Assembly (NCBI GenBank): GCA_914767715.1
Contig: OU612067.1
Location: 33,144,162 to 33,208,161 of the forward strand
DNA from: Membranipora membranacea
Taxonomy: Eukaryota > Bryozoa > Gymnolaemata > Cheilostomatida > Membraniporidae
DNA: 64,000 nt
Direction of reading: 5' to 3'
Part shown: in pieces, positions 57,406-64,000 of the stretch
Position numbering within the stretch: the stretch's first letter is position 1
How the letters are laid out: every line of letters begins with the position of its first letter
Notes under the pieces: model-generated
The model's database searches: none
Told to the model about the DNA's origin: nothing
Seen by the model: the letters and a program-made list of their open reading frames with translations, nothing else
Program-made: the position numbers and the translations under genes

Positions 57406-58498
57406 TCATATAAGAAAGCATATGAGACGAAATTCCCTAACATGGCAGCAGGCACAGCACAAAGAGGCTTCCCGACCTAACAGTACAGATCTAGATACGT
57501 GTATGCTGATGGTAATACAGAAGTACATTCTTTATAAGAGCATGTAATAACCAGGATCTCTGTTCTGAATATGAGAATCTTACCATCATAACTCCTCCCT
57601 TACGTAAGTGTGGTATTAATACATTCAGGGCATCAACAATTTATGAATAGCAATAAGGTAAAGCTTTTTAAGTTCCTTCCGACACCGGGTGGTCACGTAA
57701 CAATCAATTCATTATCTATTTTCTGCATCTACACCTACTTCATTTAGGTCCACAAGTTGCTCCAAGAAACACTGCAGTATATGCATTGAATGCAAGCTGT
57801 GTCCTGTTTGCTTGGGACCCTCCACTATATCCCAACAACGAATTAACACTCTACCAGGTTAGTTTGTGTTCAAAACTTTCCTCACCAACCTATTTGTGTC
57901 CCATTCATTAGGCTTTTGTAATGCCCCATAACATGAGTTGGCAGTCATCATGCTGTTTACAAATTCATGCTCCAGTGTAAAAATGAACTTTGTTCAACAC
58001 AATAATATTCCTCACAATTTATGACAACTGGCTAATTCAACTGAAATTCGATTCCATAGTTATTTTTGCATGACATCTTGTTTGATCAATCTATTCATAA
58101 TTTTCAACATCCGTTTAATCCCTGTTTCAGTATGCATGCAACAGTGGGAGTCTCTTCAACATTACATCCTCTATCACTGTAGCACACTCCTGTGGGTATG
58201 AACCTCATGAGAATGTTAGCTGTATTGTTAGAGCCGTGAACAGTCCAGGTGTGAGCGATGACAGTACTTCACATGGTAGATCTGGTTGTGCAGGTGAGTT
58301 AGAGAATTTGTGTCTTTAGTGTCCTTTCATTCTGAGTTTATCAACTATGATACCTACTTAGGGTGAAGATTAACTGAAGTAAGTGGAGATCTTTAATCAT
58401 GATAATGATCAATTAATCAATATAATTATATTCAATGTTGTGCCCCAAAGAGATAGAAAAGATAGAAAATGTTGCACAAACAAAAAAAAAGCCTGATG

Positions 58499-59504
58499 CA
58501 CATCGAAAACTACATCGCATGTATATAGTTTTGAAACATGGGTCTAACTCGGAGTTATGCTTTCACAGTTCTATTATCCAAGTGTCAAAGATGAGATTAT
58601 AATTGCAAGGACCTGCAAAGTCAACAAACCATCGTCAATTATATGTATGTACAGGTAATTTTGAATAGGAATATGGAATATGCTCATGACTAAAATTCAT
58701 AGCTTCAGATAATTGGGCAAATTATGAACAAGTATAAAAATGAAGGTGGTATGGTGCAGCACATGTGTGGTATACTTGATACAAGAATTGATGAGACTCA
58801 GATGCCATTATGGTCCATAAGTTTCCTCTAGCCTATGACTGCATGTAATTTAAATATAATATATAAATAATAACATTCAGACGACGGGACGCTGCTGTAG
58901 CGGACAGAAGTAACATCTTATATATGGATGTCAACCAACACATCCAGCTCTATCAACATGACAAAAATGACAAAAACGCATATATCACAACCCTGACAAC
59001 TGATGGCCAATCGTGCCTCAACTGCGCCGACAGGTTGGCCACTACCGGGCGCGTTGACCAGACACCCCACCACATCACCCGACTCTGACTTCCAACAGCA
59101 CGCTAAAATGAGCATCCGCTGCCCAACCAATTTAAGCGCTACAAAACAATCGACAGTGAAACAATAAAAATCTTCGGGCAAATCAAACCAAAGCAATAAA
59201 CCAGCTAAATGTAGACATCAGCCTATGTCCAATTAACCCTTCATCTCAGCCGGTTTGCATTGACCAGCGACTGACCTGCATGGCTGGAAAATCAGGCTCA
59301 ACCAACACAGAATCCTCACAGGTGTTTCCCTCACCTTTCCATTTGTCCCAGTATTGATTTCAAAGCAGTACACCAAGGACAAGTAATACAAATATGTTCA
59401 ATGACTACCCTTTGGCAGCTTGAAAAAATCAATGCTATACCCACGCTGTGAAAAAGCTGCAAAAGTAGTAATGCCAATATTGCATGCGATGTATTTTTGA
59501 TGTG
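58499..59504. mobile_element. Non-autonomous DNA transposon of about 1 kb
   Basis: Left end CACATCGAAAACTACATCGC, right end inverse CACATCAAAAATACATCGC: about 22-bp inverted repeats with one mismatch and one indel. Copy 2 shows the empty site (TTGATGCCACTGAT at about 24410). The filled site has TGATG on both sides, so a 3-6 bp duplication is likely. The middle (58.9-59.2 kb) is GC-richer, with a short open frame containing ITTLTTDGQSCLNCADRLAT, not recognised and possibly captured host sequence. It sits in the copy 4 intron before FN3-6. Confidence 0.78.
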
Positions 59505-62500
59505 ATGTCACTGATATTCAAGTCGATATGTTTGAATAGTTGATGAACCTAGGGTATTGTCCTTTTCATCAATGGTGTAACATCGAACAAACAACTCAAA
59601 CAAAGTTGAGATTGTCATGTGTGACATTTTTCCAGAACCTCAACTGATCGGGATGGTAACAGACTTCCTGACAGATAGTATTTTTGACAGAAATAAAACC
59701 TATTCACAAATTGGTACTTTTCTTATATCATAGGTCGCTGTGCAGCCTATACTGTCTTGTTTCAAGTGTGTGTTAGCCTCTGTGTACGATGGTGATTTGG
59801 GATTATTTGGGAAATATTGTTGACCAATTTTCTGTAATTTTCAGTACAATTGTGGGTATGCCGGCGGAAGCACCAGTGGTCTGTCATATAAGACAGTGTT
59901 TGCCTCTGATCAGTCTGCTGATTCAGAGATCCGTGACTTCACATCAGCTTCTCTGGTAGAATGTAACGTTACTGCTGTAAACAGTGTCGGCTCAAGCCCT
60001 AATATATCAGTGTCTGGATATACTCAAGGTCAGGGGTAAGTTATTAATATAAATTAGTCATCAATGGATTGAAGACTCTCAGCTCATTAGATCAGTATAT
60101 TATGCCAAATAATTTGAAATGACATGCAAACCTGAAGACGTTTTACAGCAATGAGGCGAGAATCAACACAACCTCACCTTTTTTTCCCATTATTTACCTA
60201 TCACATCTTAGTACAGTTCCTGCAGGTATTATTCAACCATCAATCTCAATTAGGTCTGGAGGTTAATCTAACAATATCAGAAGTGAGACCAGAAGAACCT
60301 GGAGTTAATATTAGGTGAGTCTTATTAACAATAGTTGCTAAACTTGAACTTTGAATCACAAATCGCCAAAGTCACCAAATGTTTTTAATAGTTGTTATTT
60401 GTAAAACAGTTATATAACAAACAATACAGCAGTAACGGCTCGACAAATCAATTATCATATCTAACATTGTTTGCAAATCCCTAAGTTATTAAAACCTCAT
60501 GATTTGAAAACTTTGATAGCCCGATCCGTCATTCTGCTTATCTGCCAATATGAGAAGCTTTCACTGATGGACATTCTATTCATCATATTTGAACTGTGAA
60601 CTTATTCTCATTTACTGATTTTGCAGCCACTACAGGATAATCATTTATAAAGGAGATCATGTGAGACTGGATGACTTTTCTTTGGGAGAAATCTGTGATA
60701 AAAGCCATGAACATGCTGATCAGCTTGGCCTTCCCTGCTATGTTGCTGCAGAATTAGCCCCATTCAGTGGATCTTTCAGTATGGAAATCGGTGATGGGTT
60801 AGAATACAATGGATTTTTGAATGCCCCTCTTGAACAAGGGGTAAACTACTTTGTTTCTGTTGCAGCCATTTTCACACCAAAGGTACAGTGGCAACTTCCA
60901 TGATCGGTGAATTAAAAATATGAGAAGCAACACAGCAAAGCAGTAGCCCTATGAAGGAAAACTTGTGTGAATGTGATTGTGCTGATATCTATCTCAACAT
61001 TCATGTCTCAATATAGAAAAATTGGTCTAGCCACATCTCGTCCAGACAAAAACATTGACTTATTCAGTGTTGATATGAGAAGAATATAGTTCAATATGGC
61101 TATTATCTGTTTTTTGATAGGATTATGACCGGTATGAACTCATAACCTATCTACAGACACAGAGATTCACTGGTTTGTTCCAGTAGAGAGACAGGCGGTG
61201 TTTTCTTGTCTGTATTGAGTAATCTGCATATATCACTGATACAGGCTTTTGATGGCCAGCAATGTAATGCGTACTATTGATGGTCAGCTTGGCCATTCAA
61301 AAGAATAATTAGCAAAATCCATAAAAGTAATTGAGCTTAATTAATCTGGGGGGGAAGACGATATGTTTGCAATTTTCATTCGGAAGTCATGCTCATCTTA
61401 TTTTATAGGCATTCAAACAGTATGTAGCAGCCTTCCGATGATTTCAAATGCTGACATTCGAGGTGATGCGATTTCAAGAGAAGATGGCTCAACATTGTTT
61501 TATCGCTGTCAAGATAATTTTAAGTTATATTTTTACCTTGGGTCGGTCAAAACCTTATCTGTAAATCTGGGAATACGATTACAGGTGAGAAGGTATGGAT
61601 CGGGCAATGTTTCTTTAAAGGAGGGATTGGCAACAAGCATTCTAGCCTAAAACAATCAGTGTGAACCCTTTAATCTTCCCTTTGGGTGACGATAACAATA
61701 CACCATGACCATCAATCCGTATAGCAAAGGTGTTATAAGATTCCTTAATACTGAGGCATCTCAATTTGTCTACCTTCCAAAAATTCAGACCTATGAGTTT
61801 GCTCGAAGAAAGCAATGGTTATGAAACCTGCTTGAGGTACCATGAGTGTATATATGATTTTCAAAGACTACAATACCACAGAAAGATTTTCCGATTTTTA
61901 TTAATGACAGGTTTTTGGTCAGTCTATCTGTTCATGAACTACACCAACACAACACCATGAAGAAGCACAAGATTTGTTTGCATATTGAATGAGCATATGG
62001 ATGTGGATGAGGATGAGGATGTATTTTCATATTACATATTATTAAACATTATAACAACAGGGGCGGATTTCGCTATGGTCGCATGGGTCCCACGACATAG
62101 CATCATCACAGCAATAGATCATTTGCTACATCATCAAGCTACTAAACTACAGATACTAAGACTACTATCATCCTCTTCCTAAAAAAACTAAAGAGAGATT
62201 GTAAACTGTTCTATTCAATCTTCTGATTTAATGCATAATTGAAAGAGCTCTACTATGATTCTTGGTTATCCTTGCTTTACACCTGTCTCATGCCTCATAA
62301 CATGGATCATAACATCATATCCATTATATAGCTCAGCTACCATAGCAGAAAGATCAGGTAAAAGTAGTTACAAAGTTTGCTGCTGCTTGATTGCATGTTC
62401 CTACATGTTCTATATACTTCACTACATACTTTGATTGTAAATTGCCTGATGGAGTCCTCTTACAGATCATACCAAGCCAGCTCAGCTGAAATGCTCAAGC

Positions 62501-62851
62501 AAAGAATAGTTTGCTTTACATGGGCCGACATTCTCAGTCAGAGGCGATCACCATTCACCGCTGAATCTGACACCAATGATATAACATCCATCACATCCAA
62601 ATCTGAACCTGCCCTAAAGTATAGCTTCATAAAGAACAAGCCGTATTATGATGCCAGGTATGGTCAACGTGATATGATTGCAGACATAGTTTTGTTTTTG
62701 GCCAGTGACAAACCTTTATGACCAAACTTTGATAACCGCCCAGATCATGGAAGAGAAAGCATTCTTGTGAAAGTCAGTCTTTAGCATGAAAATTGTAACA
62801 CACCACATATAGTGACCATCATATATTATATCATATTCTAATATTTTACAG

Positions 62852-63134
62852 TTATCAGTTCCCAGATCGGGAATTCACGGAGAGAAGAAACAGCCGTGGG
62901 GTTACGAAGAGAAGGTGTTCTGTGGATAAACTTAAAACCTATCCGTTTCTAGCCTACAGTAAGAAGGATGATGGGGTATACTGTGTCCCTTGTCGCCTAT
63001 TTCCAACACAAGGAGATGACAGAGGACGTAAACCTGAACAGTTACTAAACAAGCCCTTTAATAACTGGAGGAAATTCTATGATAGAATAAAGCTGCACAC
63101 CTCGGACAGTAACAGAAGACATTTCCATTGTGTG
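62852..63134 (+). CDS. hAT transposase exon: TTF-type zinc finger
   Basis: The frame encodes YQFPDREFTERRNS, a basic stretch, then the YSKKDDGVYCVPCRLFP zinc-binding segment and KPFNNWRKFYDRIK. In related transposases this domain binds the element ends. A further frame upstream (62450-62720) could be the preceding exon but is not recognised. Confidence 0.6.
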
Positions 63135-63312
63135 GTGAGTCCTCACATTACAAATTTTACTAAAATAATTTCTATGAGTAGACATAGTTACAAAACTGCA
63201 AGTATTTTGCCCCAATGACCATATTTCGCACTGGTACCCATAGCAGGAAGTAACATAGTGTTTACAGTACTAATGCAAGTTGCTGGAACTTATAATGCTG
63301 ATATATTTTCAG

Positions 63313-64000
63313 ACTCGCATGGAGTCGTTCGAGGGTGTATTTAGCGGCCAAAAGAATTCAATTCAGGAAAAGTTGTCGAAGGGTCAACAGGAGAAAGCTG
63401 AACACAACCATCAGGTGTTAGAACGGCTAATTGAGGTCATGCGATCTAATATATATCGAAGGGAAGTGCTCTGCGTGGTCATCGAGATGATAGCATTCCT
63501 TCTATAGATGAAGACGATTATATCAACTTGGGCAACTTCAAAGAAGATATACGGAGCAGGGCCAAGTTTGATCTGGTGTTACAAAAACATCTGAAGAAGT
63601 GCCAGGCAAGCACATATGCAGGCTACCTTAGCAAATATGCACAAGCTGACTTCGTATGTGTATTTTTGAAGGAGCTACAAAGAAGCATAGTGACTGAGTC
63701 ACGAAATCAACAAGGGAAGTTCATCTTCGCCGTCTCAGCGGATGAAGTAACTGATTGCTCAAACACAGAGCAGCTGGCGATTGTAATTCGTACTGTACAA
63801 CAGGGTGGGATAATCCGTGAGCGCCTAATTGAATACATTGATCTGGAGAACATCAGAGGGCAGACCGTAGCAACAGCGATCATCTCGTACCTGGAACGCT
63901 TGGGGTATGACATAGAGGACTGTCGTGGTCAGACATATGATGGTGCCTCTAACATGAGCGGGCATCTCAATGGTGCTCAAGCACATATCAAACATATTCA
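63313..64000 (+). CDS. hAT transposase, DUF4371 region (partial, frameshifted)
   Basis: It starts after a TTTTCAG acceptor with a coiled-coil-like stretch (IQEKLSKGQQEKAEHNHQ). After a frameshift near 63460 it continues through ALRGHRDDSIPSIDEDDY to CRGQTYDGASNMSGHLNG at the window edge. The aspartates of DEVTD and of YDGA lie where RNase H-fold transposases of this group keep acidic residues. The element is probably inactive unless the frameshift is an assembly error. Confidence 0.75.

Larger units (their letters stand above)
54069..62057 (+). pseudogene. Receptor copy 4: heavily disrupted relative of copy 2
   Basis: Surviving exons: signal 54069-54123 (TAA as third codon); FN3-2b 54429-54639 (open); FN3-3b from 55345, cut off before its donor; FN3-4 55920-56011 and about 57408-57603; FN3-5 57748-57857 and 58131-58293 (both open); FN3-6a from 59636, truncated; FN3-7b 59845-60028; FN3-8 60217-60314 (2-nt loss) and 60627-60882 (open); linker 61121-61172; CCP 61409-61584 (37-nt loss). 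Lectin, FN3-1, FN3-2a, FN3-3a, FN3-6b and FN3-7a exons are deleted. The second FN3-4 exon is split by a retrotransposon and also has a stop and a frameshift. The TM/tail exon is gone; its acceptor region runs into a hAT element at 62058. Introns are close to those of copy 2, so the split is recent. In FN3-7b a one-base insertion may create a donor (CAAG/GTCAGG). Confidence 0.85.
62058..64000 (+). mobile_element. hAT transposon with TTF/ZMYM1-like transposase, runs off the window
   Basis: It begins with CAGGGGCGGATTTCGC, a hAT-type terminus, directly after TATAACAA of the receptor unit. An exon-like frame at 62852-63134 (acceptor TTTTACAG, donor TG/GTGAGT) has a TTF-type zinc finger (LKTYPFLAYSKKDDGVYCVPC, RLFP, NWRKF). 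From 63313 to the window end comes the DUF4371-type transposase region: ALRGHRDDS, FAVSADEVTDCSNTEQL, LIEYIDLENIRGQTVATA, CRGQTYDGASNMSG. A one-base frameshift near 63460 separates the two halves of that region. The catalytic C-terminus lies beyond the window. Confidence 0.85.

Noticed and set aside
60850-60903. FN3-8 reading on to VQWQLP-stop as a natural C-terminus
   Set aside because: The AAG/GTACAG donor and the phase-compatible linker exon downstream explain the end better, and copies 1 and 2 share that exon.

Overview
The window is AT-rich nuclear DNA of an early-branching invertebrate. Spliceosomal introns with GT..AG ends, multi-domain receptor genes, MADF, PIF/Harbinger, hAT and non-LTR retroelement families all point that way. 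A sponge is my best guess, a cnidarian or similar animal the alternative. Nothing bacterial, organellar or viral is seen.

The dominant content is a same-strand (+) array of four paralogs of one type I membrane receptor family. The fullest layout, rebuilt exon by exon, is: signal peptide; a two-exon fucolectin/F5-8C-like domain; FN3-1 to FN3-8, each from two exons with phase-1 domain borders and a phase-0 intron inside; a 52-nt linker exon; a sushi/CCP exon; and one exon holding a transmembrane helix and a tyrosine-rich tail. The tail carries PPTY, a TxYxxV switch-like motif (TEYEEV), YEN and two YxxL motifs. Copy 3 (30671-51480) is the only one that reads through: 19 exons sum to 3141 nt, a 1046-residue protein, and all phases fit. 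Copy 1 (2834-8305) is a decayed 3' half. Copy 2 (18085-28652) is nearly complete but has two in-frame stops, two frameshifts, a lost acceptor and a lost CCP exon. Copy 4 (54069-62057) is a decayed copy closest to copy 2, broken by deletions and three transposon insertions. Subtype signatures alternate along the array (1 and 3 alike, 2 and 4 alike), which suggests tandem duplication of a two-gene unit.

Region by region: 1-2.8 kb has no recognised gene. 2.8-8.3 kb is copy 1. 9.2-10.1 kb is a broken Harbinger transposase. 10.1-14.0 kb is non-coding with tandem and hairpin repeats. 14.1-16.0 kb (minus) is a three-exon MADF-BESS gene. 16-18 kb is the flank of copy 2. 18.1-28.7 kb is copy 2. 30.7-51.5 kb is copy 3, whose 10.9-kb intron 7 holds remains of four non-LTR retrotransposons, a large foldback element and other repeats. 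52.0-53.2 kb is the 3' end of an R2-type (restriction-like endonuclease) retrotransposon. 54.1-62.1 kb is copy 4. From 62.06 kb to the window end lies a hAT transposon that replaced the transmembrane exon of copy 4.

The best candidate for an undescribed system is this receptor array: a lectin-like, FN3-rich and CCP-bearing ectodomain joined to an immunoreceptor-like tail, in a tandem birth-and-death cluster whose members differ by whole phase-compatible modules. A role in self/non-self or pathogen recognition is inference. The sequence shows only the architecture, the motifs and the mode of change.
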